Shown in pieces: positions 43,867 to 52,598 of a DNA stretch of 64,000 nt. Source of the DNA: a virus; IMG/VR virus record IMGVR_UViG_3300021579_000001, positions 27,323-91,322 of that record. One strand, given 5' to 3'. Each line of letters begins with the position of its first letter. Position 1 is the first letter of the stretch. A model generated the notes under the pieces. It saw only the letters and a program-made list of their open reading frames with translations. It was not told the DNA's origin and ran no database searches. A program made the translations under genes and the position numbers.

Positions 43867-43916
43867 GTAAAAAGTCCACCCTGCTGGTGAGGAGGGCGGT
43901 AACCAGCAGAGTGGAC
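43867..43916 (-). terminator. Intrinsic terminator downstream of capsid genes
   Basis: Arms 43874-43888 and 43902-43916 form a 15-bp stem with one G-U pair. On the minus strand it is followed directly by TTTTTACGTTT. It ends the capsid transcript before the connector-fibre block. A weaker promoter-like TATA-rich stretch lies downstream near 43820. Confidence 0.85.
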
Positions 43917-43927
43917 AGACTAAGGGG

Positions 43928-44308
43928 CTAGTTAAGCCAGAGGTAGCCTTTACTCTGCAAGTACTCTGCGAGGTCACGAGGGACCGAATACTTAACACCA
44001 TTTTTAAAGGTGAAGTTCTGAGGAGTTCCGTTGATAACACCGTAAGTCATGTCTTCAATGTCGGTGATAGTACGGATTACAACTTTGTCGTTGTTGACAG
44101 AAACTCCGACGTACTCAATCTCGTCAAGGAGAATTGGCTTGTCAGGGGTTTTTGGGTCAAAGACGTCTTTTTCAAGACTTTCTTGCTCAATCTTACGAGA
44201 TAGAGCAACTTCTTCTTTGCGGTCTGCAAGCTCTTTAGCTCGTGCTTTTGCAGCCTGTTCTGCTGCGCGGCCAGTAGTGTCTGCTGGACTTGTTGGTGAA
44301 TTTGCCAC
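43928..44308 (-). CDS. Capsid-associated protein
   Basis: A 126-aa protein just after the major capsid gene. The first half is helical, charged and Ala-rich (TGRAAEQAAKARAKELADRK); the C-terminal half is beta-rich (YVGVSVNNDKVVIRTITD, NFTFKNGVKYSVPRDLAEYL). The position and terminator after it suggest a co-expressed head protein, such as decoration or head completion. Family not recognised. Confidence 0.65.
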   Translation of the reverse strand: MANSPTSPADTTGRAAEQAAKARAKELADRKEEVALSRKIEQESLEKDVFDPKTPDKPILLDEIEYVGVSVNNDKVVIRTITDIEDMTYGVINGTPQNFTFKNGVKYSVPRDLAEYLQSKGYLWLN

Positions 44309-44345
44309 GATGTAATCTTCCTGTTAGTTTTTAGATGTTTGTGTT

Positions 44346-44365
44346 GGGGGCCCCGAAGGGCCCCC
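44346..44365 (-). terminator. GC-rich tetraloop hairpin after the major capsid gene
   Basis: An 8-bp stem GGGGGCCC/GGGCCCCC closes a TTCG tetraloop (minus strand). No U-tract follows. It probably reduces read-through or protects the capsid mRNA 3' end. Confidence 0.65.
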
Positions 44366-44379
44366 TCCACGATTGGCTA

Positions 44380-45555
44380 CTAGTTGGTGTAAACCTTGTT
44401 GATAGCCTGGTCGGTAATGATACCTAGACCCCAGATAGCATACCATGCTAGAGCGTGCTCACGACCGAAGTCTAGAACACCACCATCACGGAGCTCAACT
44501 GGAAGTGCAATAGCGTGACCGAATGCGTTGTCACCAATCATGATTGACTCGTAAACGGTTGAGCTGGTTGCAGGTGAGGTAGCTGATGCAGGAACGGTGC
44601 TGTTTGCGCCACCATTAGGGTTAGCTGAACCTGGGTAACCTGATGGGTTACCACCAGCACCTGGGTCAGTGTTAGCAGCCACTGGAACACCAGTCTGGCC
44701 GTAGCTGTTGCCTGATGCGTTGATGTCGCCAACCGATGAGGTGTAGTTAAGGACGCTTGCAGCAGCAAACTGGTTAACCTGAGTGGTCTCGATGAATACG
44801 ACGTCGTATAGACGACCGATTTCACCTAGCATGAAGTTACCTGGAGCAGCGTACTTGGTAACTTCGATGAACTCTGGGTTCGAGCGAAGGTCACGTGACT
44901 GCTTAGGGTGGATGAACTGAACGTAGGTCTCACCGATTCTTGGGATGTTCTTTGAAGCAAGAACAAGAGCCGAGTCCTTGATAGCACCAGTGGTCAACTT
45001 GAAGTTACCGTTTAGGTCGCTAATCTTGGTACCAACGGTACCTTCAGCGTAGGTGTTGTAGGTGGTTGCAGCGGTGTAACCCGAGCGGTCGTAACCAAAC
45101 GATGCTGAAGTAGCAGCCGAAAGGGTGTTACGTGCCTGGATGTCCAAGTACTGAGCCATGTGACGACCAAGGAGACGTGAAGCCGAAGCCATAACGTCAT
45201 CAAACGAAGCGTTCAATAGAAGTTCCGAAACAGCAGTAGCGTAGCCGTGCTCAGCAACGGTGATAGCAATCTGCTCTGCGGTAAGTGCGTTAGTGGTCAT
45301 ACGAACACCTTCGGTAAGTGGAGTCGCGTCCACTGCGAAGTTCTTGTAACGTAGGAAGTTAACACGTAGACCAGGTGACACACCAAGCTCAGTCTTCTTA
45401 ACAGCGAACTGCTCGAAGCGGAGGATTGGCATTGCCTGGAAAAGGATTTCCTTCGACCAGATGGTTTGGATTGATTGCGATAGCTGGCTGTTTGAACCAG
45501 AATACGCGGTAGGGGCAGCTGCGAGCTGACCTGAACCAGTAATAGCTGACGCCAT
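44380..45555 (-). CDS. Major capsid protein
   Basis: A 391-aa protein. It starts after an AAGGA site, with an N-terminal Ala/Ser-rich arm, then IWSKEILFQAMPILRFEQFA and LRVNFLRYKNFAVDATPLTEG. The ITVAEHGYATAVSELLLNASFDDV segment and EVTKYAAPGNFMLGEIGRLYDVVFIETT are typical of HK97-fold capsids (N4-gp56-like group). A Gly/Pro/Ser-rich insertion near residue 295 may form a surface loop. Gene order portal-scaffold-capsid supports the call. Confidence 0.9.
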   Translation of the reverse strand: MASAITGSGQLAAAPTAYSGSNSQLSQSIQTIWSKEILFQAMPILRFEQFAVKKTELGVSPGLRVNFLRYKNFAVDATPLTEGVRMTTNALTAEQIAITVAEHGYATAVSELLLNASFDDVMASASRLLGRHMAQYLDIQARNTLSAATSASFGYDRSGYTAATTYNTYAEGTVGTKISDLNGNFKLTTGAIKDSALVLASKNIPRIGETYVQFIHPKQSRDLRSNPEFIEVTKYAAPGNFMLGEIGRLYDVVFIETTQVNQFAAASVLNYTSSVGDINASGNSYGQTGVPVAANTDPGAGGNPSGYPGSANPNGGANSTVPASATSPATSSTVYESIMIGDNAFGHAIALPVELRDGGVLDFGREHALAWYAIWGLGIITDQAINKVYTN

Positions 45556-45601
45556 TTGATGGTTTCCTTTCGGTTAGATTGATGTAGTGATTTTCTCGGA
45601 G

Positions 45602-46363
45602 TTAGTTTCCGAAAAGACCCTGACCTCTATTATTTGAGCCTGAACGAAGGAGTTTATCCCTGTTCTTGATGTAGTCTGCCATTGACATGTTTGAAATGTC
45701 CTGGGGGATACTTGATGACGAGTCGTTGTCGAGGGGTCCAGAGGCAGGCGACGTTACACGTGCACCAACCATTTCCTTTCGACTCTGCTGCGCAACTTGC
45801 GAAACAGAATCTAAGATTTTCGCAGTACGTTCCTTGAGACTAAGGATTGACTGCTCGATTTCATCCTTAGAATTGCCGTTGATTAGGTCAACCAACTCAG
45901 GCATGATGTTGTCGCGTTCTGCTTCAAGGCGCTGCAAACGATAGTTCTGCAGTTCCTGATAGTCACGCTCGCGCTGTAGAAGTGCAAATGCTCGTTCACG
46001 TTCTTGGCGCTCTGCATCAATTTGTTTCTGCCATTCAGACTCTTTGGTCTTCACATACTCCTTGGCAGACATCTCATCTTCTTGCTGGGCCTTACGGGCT
46101 GCTTCACGCTCTGCACGCTTTGCGGCACGTTCCGCTTCACGCTCAGCTTCTCTAGAAGCAACTTCTTCACGCTCTTTACGAAGATTTGAGATTTCTTCTT
46201 GAAGCTTCTCAAGTTGAGGGTACAGCTTGTCCTTCTCCTGCTTACGAGCTTCCTGAATGCGCTTGGCAATAGTGTCGTTGTCAGGGTTAGTTGAAGTGCT
46301 AATCTCAGCGTTGAATGCTTCGCTTGGGCTTGAGGTATCTACGCCCACAGTATCTTTTTCCAT
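45602..46363 (-). CDS. Capsid scaffolding protein
   Basis: A 253-aa protein. Almost entirely charged coiled coil (AEREAERAAKRAEREAARKA, LQRERDYQELQNYRLQRLEA) with acidic N-terminus and a polar C-terminus, typical of phage scaffolds placed between portal and capsid genes. No protease domain is visible. Confidence 0.8.
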   Translation of the reverse strand: MEKDTVGVDTSSPSEAFNAEISTSTNPDNDTIAKRIQEARKQEKDKLYPQLEKLQEEISNLRKEREEVASREAEREAERAAKRAEREAARKAQQEDEMSAKEYVKTKESEWQKQIDAERQERERAFALLQRERDYQELQNYRLQRLEAERDNIMPELVDLINGNSKDEIEQSILSLKERTAKILDSVSQVAQQSRKEMVGARVTSPASGPLDNDSSSSIPQDISNMSMADYIKNRDKLLRSGSNNRGQGLFGN

Positions 46364-46494
46364 AAATGTACTCTTTTCGTTTTCTTGGTCGTCTTCCGAA
46401 TTAATGCCACATGACCTTGTCAGTTTGTTACTGAACTAGTTCACCCTAAATTTAGAAACAAATGTTCCTAAACTCACTGCAAACTAGAACTTTT
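46364..46494 (-). promoter_or_regulatory. Palindrome-rich leader of the scaffold-capsid operon
   Basis: The 131-bp gap contains a perfect 12-bp palindrome TGAACTAGTTCA (46432-46443), a 9-bp inverted repeat TTTAGGAAC/GTTTCTAAA and a short TCAGT/ACTGA hairpin. No clear -10/-35 pair could be read. It may be an operator, terminator of the portal transcript and capsid leader in one. Confidence 0.45.
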
Positions 46495-48225
46495 TTAGTT
46501 ATCGTCAGAGTTTTTTACTACTCTGCGTTGCGGAACGTTACTTCCGTAAGCTTCTTTAACCAAAGTTTCTCTAATGTCCTGCTCAGCCATCGCACTTTGC
46601 TGTGCAATTTCTCCAGCAGCAGGGTCTTCACCCTGAGGCCCAATCTGACCATCACCTAAGGTATCCCCATCGCCAAGTAGCATAGGGTCGATAGGAGTAG
46701 CTGAACCATCAGGTCCCGCCATCATTCCAGTCAAGTCCATAATCTGCTTGTTAATCTGAACCTTTAGCAAGTTGAGTGCGCCCTCAGCCTCAGCATCAGC
46801 CATAAGCTCAGCGCGAATTTCTTGCAACTTCTCTTCAGGGAACTCTTCGCCAAGCTGGCGCAATGCGCCTTCTTTGGACTCAAGCCCCATCGACATCTTC
46901 TGCGAAAGCTCGTTCAAAAGAACTAGCTTGTCTAGAGGTAGTGGAGGAGGGAAGTGGGCGTAAGTAATGTAAGTAAGAGGGTCGTTAGGGTCCAGCTGTG
47001 GTAGCTGGCCTTCCTTGATAGGACCATCGTTTTCAGGGTCATACATCAAAGCCTGAGGCTCTTTGACTGCAAGCTGAAGAATGACTAGCTCGTTGATTCT
47101 CTCAAGTCCTCGACCATACTGCGACACCTTCTGGGTGTGACGGTTCATTAGAGGCTGGAACTGGATAGAAAGAGCAACACCTGAGGTGTTAGAGATTGCC
47201 TGAGACTGCCCTAGAGCATTTTCTGGAACCTGCATGATTTCGTGCATAGACATCTTTAGTCTGTCCATGAACTCTAGCGCACCCTGAATACCTGCTGCGC
47301 CACCTTCAAGGTTGAACACGCTTGCGTCTTTAGGGAGACCTCCCCAAACCTTTTTAGCACCCTTTTCAAGGTTAGAGGCTTTTGCTCCAACGATAACTGT
47401 TACAGGAGCTGCATGGTAGTTCACAATGTCCGCTATGTCAGTGGCGATTTCATTGTACGAACGATTTATGGCAATAATGTCGTGAGCGTCTGAAAGACCC
47501 CAAGGCGAACCAGATACAGGAATGTTAGGAATGTGGACAACAGGAATCTGACCCAAAGGGTTCGGGCGGCTGTCAATAAGCTCATCATTAACGTACTCCT
47601 CAATAACGTCATCAGTAAGAATTTCGGTGTAAGTGAATACCTGACGGGTACCTTCTAGTGAGGTTCCCCAGAAACGGTACTTCTGCTTGAAGCGAAGAAG
47701 GCGGGTTCTGTCATGTGGGTGGAACTCAGGGAAAGCAAATGCTGAGTTCAAAGGAAGGATGCGAACTCTTCCAGGGTGGTAACGTCCAATGCTGTCTTCC
47801 CAAGCCTCTTCGTAAGCAACCTTAACGAAACAGTCACCAGTAATACCGCCAAGCTGAGCCATCTCAAATAGGATGTGCTGTTTGTCGTTGTCTACGGTCC
47901 AAACTCTCTCTAGGCGGTCTGGGATGATTGCCTCAGTAGCTTTAGGGCTACGGAAGTGAACTCCATTACCAAAAGTAAATCTGGAAATATAGTCTAAGAA
48001 AGTTCTGTAGTAGTTGAGCGAAATTTGCATTTCGCCTTGTTCTCTACGATAGCCCCAGTGGTGTCCGAGGTACATAGCCCAGTTAAGCGAGTAACGGTTT
48101 AAGCGAGGACCGTGAACCTCGAACTCTTCATCAGCAAGTTCTACTAGACCAAGAGGTGAAATAGAGATGGTTAGGTCAGATGACGCAGCTCTATAACTAG
48201 GTGGAGAAAAGTCTGTAAAAGACAT
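46495..48225 (-). CDS. Portal protein
   Basis: A 576-aa protein. Motifs: HGPRLNRYSLNWAMYLGHHW, RIEREQ-type start of the wing, DIIAINRSYNEIATDIADIVNYHA, and MSMHEIMQVPENALGQSQAISNTSG, all consistent with SPP1/HK97-type portals. A basic, Gly-rich C-terminus follows. Twelve subunits form the DNA entry vertex. It overlaps the upstream gene as TAATG. Confidence 0.88.
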   Translation of the reverse strand: MSFTDFSPPSYRAASSDLTISISPLGLVELADEEFEVHGPRLNRYSLNWAMYLGHHWGYRREQGEMQISLNYYRTFLDYISRFTFGNGVHFRSPKATEAIIPDRLERVWTVDNDKQHILFEMAQLGGITGDCFVKVAYEEAWEDSIGRYHPGRVRILPLNSAFAFPEFHPHDRTRLLRFKQKYRFWGTSLEGTRQVFTYTEILTDDVIEEYVNDELIDSRPNPLGQIPVVHIPNIPVSGSPWGLSDAHDIIAINRSYNEIATDIADIVNYHAAPVTVIVGAKASNLEKGAKKVWGGLPKDASVFNLEGGAAGIQGALEFMDRLKMSMHEIMQVPENALGQSQAISNTSGVALSIQFQPLMNRHTQKVSQYGRGLERINELVILQLAVKEPQALMYDPENDGPIKEGQLPQLDPNDPLTYITYAHFPPPLPLDKLVLLNELSQKMSMGLESKEGALRQLGEEFPEEKLQEIRAELMADAEAEGALNLLKVQINKQIMDLTGMMAGPDGSATPIDPMLLGDGDTLGDGQIGPQGEDPAAGEIAQQSAMAEQDIRETLVKEAYGSNVPQRRVVKNSDDN

Positions 48226-48524
48226 TACTTTTTATCTCCAGATTTCTTTTTGAGCTTTGCTAGCTTTTCTTTTTTTGAATCTTTGGGCTCGCTCTTACGG
48301 TCTTCCCCATGGGCAAGCTTTTTGTGTCGAGCAGCTTCTACCGCTTTAGCAGCAAGCTTTTTGCGATAAGTCACATCGGTAGAGTCTTGGAACTTTCCGC
48401 CAAGTTCAAGGTAACGACGGTGTACCCAGTGCGATGCACCTGGGCTAGGGTAGATTCTATATTTGGCTTTAGCTTGGGTTACAACCATGGCGTAAAGCTT
48501 TTCGTTTAGTGGTACCTGTGACAT
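48225..48524 (-). CDS. Conserved basic protein (YPS-x(n)-YLELGG type)
   Basis: A 99-aa protein. The pattern KAKYRIYPSPGASHWVHRRYLELGGKF occurs in many small phage proteins near head genes; the tail is lysine-rich (KLAKLKKKSGDKK). Likely virion-associated or DNA-binding. A long hairpin lies just upstream. Confidence 0.7.
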   Translation of the reverse strand: MSQVPLNEKLYAMVVTQAKAKYRIYPSPGASHWVHRRYLELGGKFQDSTDVTYRKKLAAKAVEAARHKKLAHGEDRKSEPKDSKKEKLAKLKKKSGDKK

Positions 48525-48544
48525 GCGAGCTCCTCAACCAATGT

Positions 48545-48582
48545 CCTTATCCCTACTTTACATTCATAAAGTAGGGATAAGG
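48545..48582 (-). terminator. Long perfect hairpin between head genes
   Basis: Exact 16-bp arms (48545-48560 and 48567-48582) and a 6-nt loop. No U-tract on either strand. Together with similar elements it suggests U-less termination or mRNA processing. Confidence 0.6.
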
Positions 48583-48594
48583 TACTAAACGGTT

Positions 48595-48990
48595 TTAGTC
48601 GTTTACTACAGTTGCGTTCAAGCGGACGTTGCGTCCACCAGTTACAACCTTGGTTTCGATAAGCTGTTCTGCGTTCTGTGAGAACGAGCCGTGAGCAAAC
48701 TCTGAAAGGAAGGTTGGAGCTTCAATCCATGATGCCGAACCTACGTGAGCGCGTTCGCTCAAGGTTTCAGCAGCAGGCTTCTGCCATACTGGAGCGTTAC
48801 GGTTTGGGCGACCTGGAGCAGCTGCAAAGCCATTCTGGATTCCTACCTGAAAGTCACTAGGTACGTCAGTGTCGGTTGCGATGCCTTCTTCAAAACGAAG
48901 AGGTCCACGACGCTCTAGGTTTCCAGCTGGCTTTAGTTCATACGCCTGTGGCGCACGCTCTGGGAATTGTGGTGCAGGGGCGAGACCCAT
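48595..48990 (-). CDS. Hypothetical virion-associated protein
   Basis: A 131-aa protein, Pro/Ala-rich N-terminal half (PQFPERAPQAYELKPAG), then FQVGIQNGFAAAPGRP and a C-terminal beta strand with NVRLNATVV. AAGGAG ribosome-binding site. It follows the terminase gene, so it may be an abundant structural protein. No motif recognised. Confidence 0.6.
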   Translation of the reverse strand: MGLAPAPQFPERAPQAYELKPAGNLERRGPLRFEEGIATDTDVPSDFQVGIQNGFAAAPGRPNRNAPVWQKPAAETLSERAHVGSASWIEAPTFLSEFAHGSFSQNAEQLIETKVVTGGRNVRLNATVVND

Positions 48991-49091
48991 GGGAACTCCT
49001 TAAATAGGGTGGGAAAGGAACTAGTATTTCCTTTAAACACTTTAACGAACTATGTTTGGTTTTTGTTGCTAAAAAAGATTGCAGATAATGA

Positions 49092-50681
49092 TTAGAAGAA
49101 TGGGCTAGTGCTAACGTCAACTTCTGGCATCGTAAGTTCTTTAGTCAAACTGCACGCAATAGCTAATGAGTCTACAAAGTCATCGTGGGCGTAAGCTTCT
49201 TTTGGCGCAGCAACCATGAAGTTTGGTCCCTTGTACTGGATTTCAGCATCGTTCATTTGCTGGTAGAAACGTTTCCATACACGTAGTCGCCTAGTCTTAG
49301 CATGGGCAGGGTAGCCCAGCATTCCTCTCTGGATTAGTGCCTGCAGGTGCTTGAATCTAGAAGACTGTTCACTTGGAGACGATGTTAGAGAAATAACCTC
49401 TGCTCTTCCTAGTAGTACTTTCAAACGTTGAGCTACTGCGTCACCAACACCATTGGCGTCTACTCCGATTGCGAGTACGTCATAGTTTTGAAGAAAGTTA
49501 ACAATTTGAAAGTATTGCTCTTCCCAGTCATCGCCTTGTAGTTCCAGCCAGTTGAGAACTCTGTGGTCGTAATAACCAAACTCATCAGGTCTGTCCCAGT
49601 CCACCCAGACAACTGTGACAACAGTGGAGTCCATTTTTCTAGCAGGGTCGATTCCGACCACAACAGGGGTGGAATGCCATGACTTGACGAGCTCTTGAGA
49701 AGTATCACCCAGCTCATCCATAATGGTAGATGTAACAAACATACCTCGTTCAAGAAGCCACTTGCAGTTATACGACATCTGAAACTCATCAGAGTCCTCT
49801 CCGATACGCAGTTTTTCTTTTTCAATGTGAATAGCGTAGTTAGAGTTAACCTTGGCTACTTCACGCCAGTCCCATTGGAAATGGTTTTGTCGAACACCTC
49901 GCCCAGTTTGTTTTCGTTTATTTAGCTGGATAGCTTTGTAAAAGTTGTTTTTAGAGGTGGTAGGAGTTCCTGTTTTTACCATTGTGCCAGCGTAATACGC
50001 CAACATAGGGCTAATTGATTTGGCAACCACAAAGTCATCAGCTTCTTGGCATTCGTCAATAACAATAAGATGAAACGACTTAGACTCAATCTTTGCTCTA
50101 GGGTTAGCGGTCATCATGGTCATAATCGACCCAGAACGCTTGAGCTTGATAGTTTTAGTAACTCCACCAACACGTGCTGCAGAGTCATCAATGTCAGGGT
50201 CTCCCAGAACCTCTCGTGCTCTCTCAGAAGTCAAACGAGTTACGGTTCTGCCAAAAAGGGTTTCTGCCTGACCTTCAGTAGGTGCAAAAAGTCCTACCCA
50301 CAGTCCGTCTTTGAACTTTCCCAAAAGGTCTGGGTACCGAGAAGAAAGGATAGGCAGAAGAATCATTAGCGTAGCTACGGTATCTGCTACCGTTTCCGAT
50401 TTGCCTGACTGACGAGCTGCTAGCGCAGTTACTTCGGCACCGTCGCCAATAATGACTGATTCCATCATTCTTCTAGCCAAAGGTATTTGGTAAGGGTGAA
50501 GCGCATGGCCTACAAGAACCACCATGAACTTCATCATCTTATCGATTAGCCCATCCACAAAATCTTGGGTAAGCTCATCAAGTACGTCTTCTTCAAACTC
50601 TTCAAACTGAGATTCGTGCCCCTCAGAGAAGTATTCTGGGGTAATCTCTTCAAACTGGGATTCTTCGTTAGCGAAGTTCAT
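49092..50681 (-). CDS. Terminase large subunit
   Basis: A 529-aa protein. ATPase: Walker A ARQSGKS (89-95), Walker B LIVIDE (205-210), coupling motif TGTPTTS. Nuclease: VVGIDPARKMDSTVV, AIGVDANGVGD and HDDFVDSLA, which give the acidic metal-binding residues. An acidic N-terminal extension (QFEEITPEYFSEGHESQFEE) has a repeated ESQFEE motif. It drives headful or site-specific packaging through the portal. Confidence 0.93.
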   Translation of the reverse strand: MNFANEESQFEEITPEYFSEGHESQFEEFEEDVLDELTQDFVDGLIDKMMKFMVVLVGHALHPYQIPLARRMMESVIIGDGAEVTALAARQSGKSETVADTVATLMILLPILSSRYPDLLGKFKDGLWVGLFAPTEGQAETLFGRTVTRLTSERAREVLGDPDIDDSAARVGGVTKTIKLKRSGSIMTMMTANPRAKIESKSFHLIVIDECQEADDFVVAKSISPMLAYYAGTMVKTGTPTTSKNNFYKAIQLNKRKQTGRGVRQNHFQWDWREVAKVNSNYAIHIEKEKLRIGEDSDEFQMSYNCKWLLERGMFVTSTIMDELGDTSQELVKSWHSTPVVVGIDPARKMDSTVVTVVWVDWDRPDEFGYYDHRVLNWLELQGDDWEEQYFQIVNFLQNYDVLAIGVDANGVGDAVAQRLKVLLGRAEVISLTSSPSEQSSRFKHLQALIQRGMLGYPAHAKTRRLRVWKRFYQQMNDAEIQYKGPNFMVAAPKEAYAHDDFVDSLAIACSLTKELTMPEVDVSTSPFF

Positions 50682-50910
50682 TCTCAGCTCTCTTTTTCAA
50701 CTCTTGTGTAATAGCGAGTAGCGCCTGTGCCCCAAGCTCCATCTCATAAAGCGCGTCAATGTTTCGCGTCTTTTGGTGGTGGGTTATCTCTTTACCAATA
50801 GTGTAAAGAGCGTTCTCCACCCAAGAGACTAGCTCAGGAGTAGCTAGGCTAGCTACTCTTCTCTGAATTGCGGTAAGCTGGGGCTGTCCAGCCCTCTTCA
50901 AAATCTTCAT
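50668..50910 (-). CDS. Hypothetical protein upstream of terminase (small-terminase position)
   Basis: An 80-aa helical protein (QRRVASLATPELVSWVENAL, ELGAQALLAITQELKKRAEN). It overlaps the large terminase start by 14 nt and the upstream gene by 62 nt. The start ATG 50910 lacks a clear ribosome-binding site, so translation may depend on the upstream gene. Position suggests small terminase subunit, but no HTH is seen. Confidence 0.5.
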   Translation of the reverse strand: MKILKRAGQPQLTAIQRRVASLATPELVSWVENALYTIGKEITHHQKTRNIDALYEMELGAQALLAITQELKKRAENELR

Positions 50911-51157
50911 CAGTTAATACCCGTCCATGTATCGCTGCGTTTAGCGCAGTTTTTTCATCCGTATAGTGGCCTGCCCACTTACCCAATACTAGTGCCTTGT
51001 GAAAAGGCAGTCTTACTATAAGTGGCGAAGAGTGCCTGAATGGGTAATCGATTTCGTTAGTGTAGCCTCGAACTACTACTTTTTTACCCCAGACAACTCT
51101 AAAGTTAGTGAGTACTTGTACAAAGTGTTGTTTTCCGATGTTGTGTATTTTTGGCAT
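50849..51157 (-). CDS. Hypothetical protein
   Basis: A 102-aa protein started at ATG 51157 (AGGA six bases upstream). A longer frame to 51259 would run into the upstream gene and lacks support. It has beta strands (HFVQVLTNFRVVWGKKVVV, LIVRLPFHKALVLG) and ALNAAIHGRVLTDEDFEEG, a mixed alpha/beta small domain resembling AP2-like or DNA-binding domains only superficially. Function unknown. Confidence 0.6.
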   Translation of the reverse strand: MPKIHNIGKQHFVQVLTNFRVVWGKKVVVRGYTNEIDYPFRHSSPLIVRLPFHKALVLGKWAGHYTDEKTALNAAIHGRVLTDEDFEEGWTAPAYRNSEKSS

Positions 51158-51164
51158 TGTGTTC

Positions 51165-51866
51165 CTATTTGGGGTTTTTACCTTTGTTCTTTGCTGGATT
51201 AACTCCGTAACCTTTAGACACTTGGCTATTAGGAGAAAGTTTAGAAAGTGAGTGCGCATTTTTCAGCACTCTTTGAGCCACAATAGTTTTACCACCAGAC
51301 TGAGTTTTGTAGAAACGTTTAGTCTTGTATCTGGTCTGGGCAGTGGCAACCACTGCATAAATTTCTTGTGCATCTCTAGGGTCGACATTTGACATGTCGG
51401 CAGGACCCTGCCTGTGGTGGATAAACTCACCTGGGGTGTTTGGGCCAAACTTATTTAGCCATGGGCGACCTTTTGAGATTGAGTTGTGAAAACCAATCCA
51501 TTGGTCGGTAGTTACATCGTAGTAGTTGTACACCGTTCCATCACGGAATACCACGGTCATGACCTGTCTTTTAGCGTCATAGCCTGCGGCAACTGTTCTA
51601 GGTTTGTTCACGTTTGTAGAAGAAGTTGGTAAGTCAGTTAACCTTGCAGGAGCTTCAGGAGCAGCGTAGTCTTCTTCGTACGTGATTCCAGCAGCATCTG
51701 TGAACGTTCTAGTTCTATCGCGGTAATCTTCTTCGTATTTTGGGGCGTATCTTCCCAAAGAAGCCTGGTCTATTGGAGCAAACGAAGTAGTAGCGTCATG
51801 TGCATAACGCAGGCGTTGCACCTCGGATGAAGACCATCCTTCTGGTGGAACGCCTGCGTTAGCCAT
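51165..51866 (-). CDS. KTSC-domain protein
   Basis: A 233-aa protein. The central segment VAAGYDAKRQVMTVVFRDG then VYNYYDV and ISKGRPWLNKF matches the KTSC domain, a small beta fold found in phage and bacterial proteins of unclear role. The N-terminus is polar; the C-terminus is basic (RYKTKRFYKTQSGGK). Probably virion-associated, given its place among head and virion genes. Confidence 0.75.
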   Translation of the reverse strand: MANAGVPPEGWSSSEVQRLRYAHDATTSFAPIDQASLGRYAPKYEEDYRDRTRTFTDAAGITYEEDYAAPEAPARLTDLPTSSTNVNKPRTVAAGYDAKRQVMTVVFRDGTVYNYYDVTTDQWIGFHNSISKGRPWLNKFGPNTPGEFIHHRQGPADMSNVDPRDAQEIYAVVATAQTRYKTKRFYKTQSGGKTIVAQRVLKNAHSLSKLSPNSQVSKGYGVNPAKNKGKNPK

Positions 51867-51875
51867 TAGTACCTA

Positions 51876-52595
51876 CTATGCGTAAGCTACGACAGTGATG
51901 TCAGCAGTACCAGTAATCGAGTTAGCCAAAGGAGCTACACTTTGTGAGAAGATAGTTCCAGTTACACCAACAACTGAACCAGTTAGAGCTGACTGTGAAA
52001 CAACTGTTGAAGCACTCGATACGAATGAAACAGTGTTAGTCGCAGCAGCGGTAACAGTCCAAGTTCCGTTGAACTCAGTGTTAGGGGTAGTAAGTGCCGA
52101 GATAGTAATCTTGGTTCCTACAGGGTACTGTGCACCAGCGCCAGTGGCGGTGATAGTTGCGGTGGTCGAACCAGCGGTACGAGCAATCGCAGTAACAGTT
52201 TTAGCAGTGTTGGTCTGTGCAGTACCAGTCTTAACGTTAGCGTCCTGGTAGCCTGAGTCACGAAGACCGTCCTTGGCATCAGCCAGGACAAGACCTAGAA
52301 CGTTAGGCACAGCAATGAAAGGGGTGTAGTTGTAGGCAGTTCCAGTAAACTCGCCTAGGTCGTTTGGAACATAGCTAGGGTAGCCGTTCCATGCACCAAG
52401 AACAATGTCGTGGTTAGATTTTCCTGGCACAAGGCGCTTGCTTCCACCAGTCACTGGGTCAGTGGTAGAGGTAGCAGTTGCAGTGTCAGTGTTGGTGGTA
52501 CGCAAGTCATTAGGCTGACTTGGGAAGTTTCCCCAAACAAAATCCACTTGGATGTTGCCTGAAGTATCAGTAGCGTGACCGCTGTTTGATGGCAT
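51876..52595 (-). CDS. Virion protein with split PASTA-like domain
   Basis: A 239-aa protein. A conserved N-terminal part (FVWGNFPSQPNDLR, SNHDIVLGAWNGYPSYVPND) precedes a PASTA-like half (AVPNVLGLVLADAKDGLRDSG, residues about 95-115). The second half of the PASTA pattern (IFSQSVAPLANSITGTADITV) occurs only near residue 215, so a Thr/Ala-rich beta module is inserted between. PASTA domains bind peptidoglycan or pack as beta-alpha modules. It is likely a capsid decoration or surface protein. Confidence 0.7.
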   Translation of the reverse strand: MPSNSGHATDTSGNIQVDFVWGNFPSQPNDLRTTNTDTATATSTTDPVTGGSKRLVPGKSNHDIVLGAWNGYPSYVPNDLGEFTGTAYNYTPFIAVPNVLGLVLADAKDGLRDSGYQDANVKTGTAQTNTAKTVTAIARTAGSTTATITATGAGAQYPVGTKITISALTTPNTEFNGTWTVTAAATNTVSFVSSASTVVSQSALTGSVVGVTGTIFSQSVAPLANSITGTADITVVAYA

Positions 52596-52598
52596 TAT

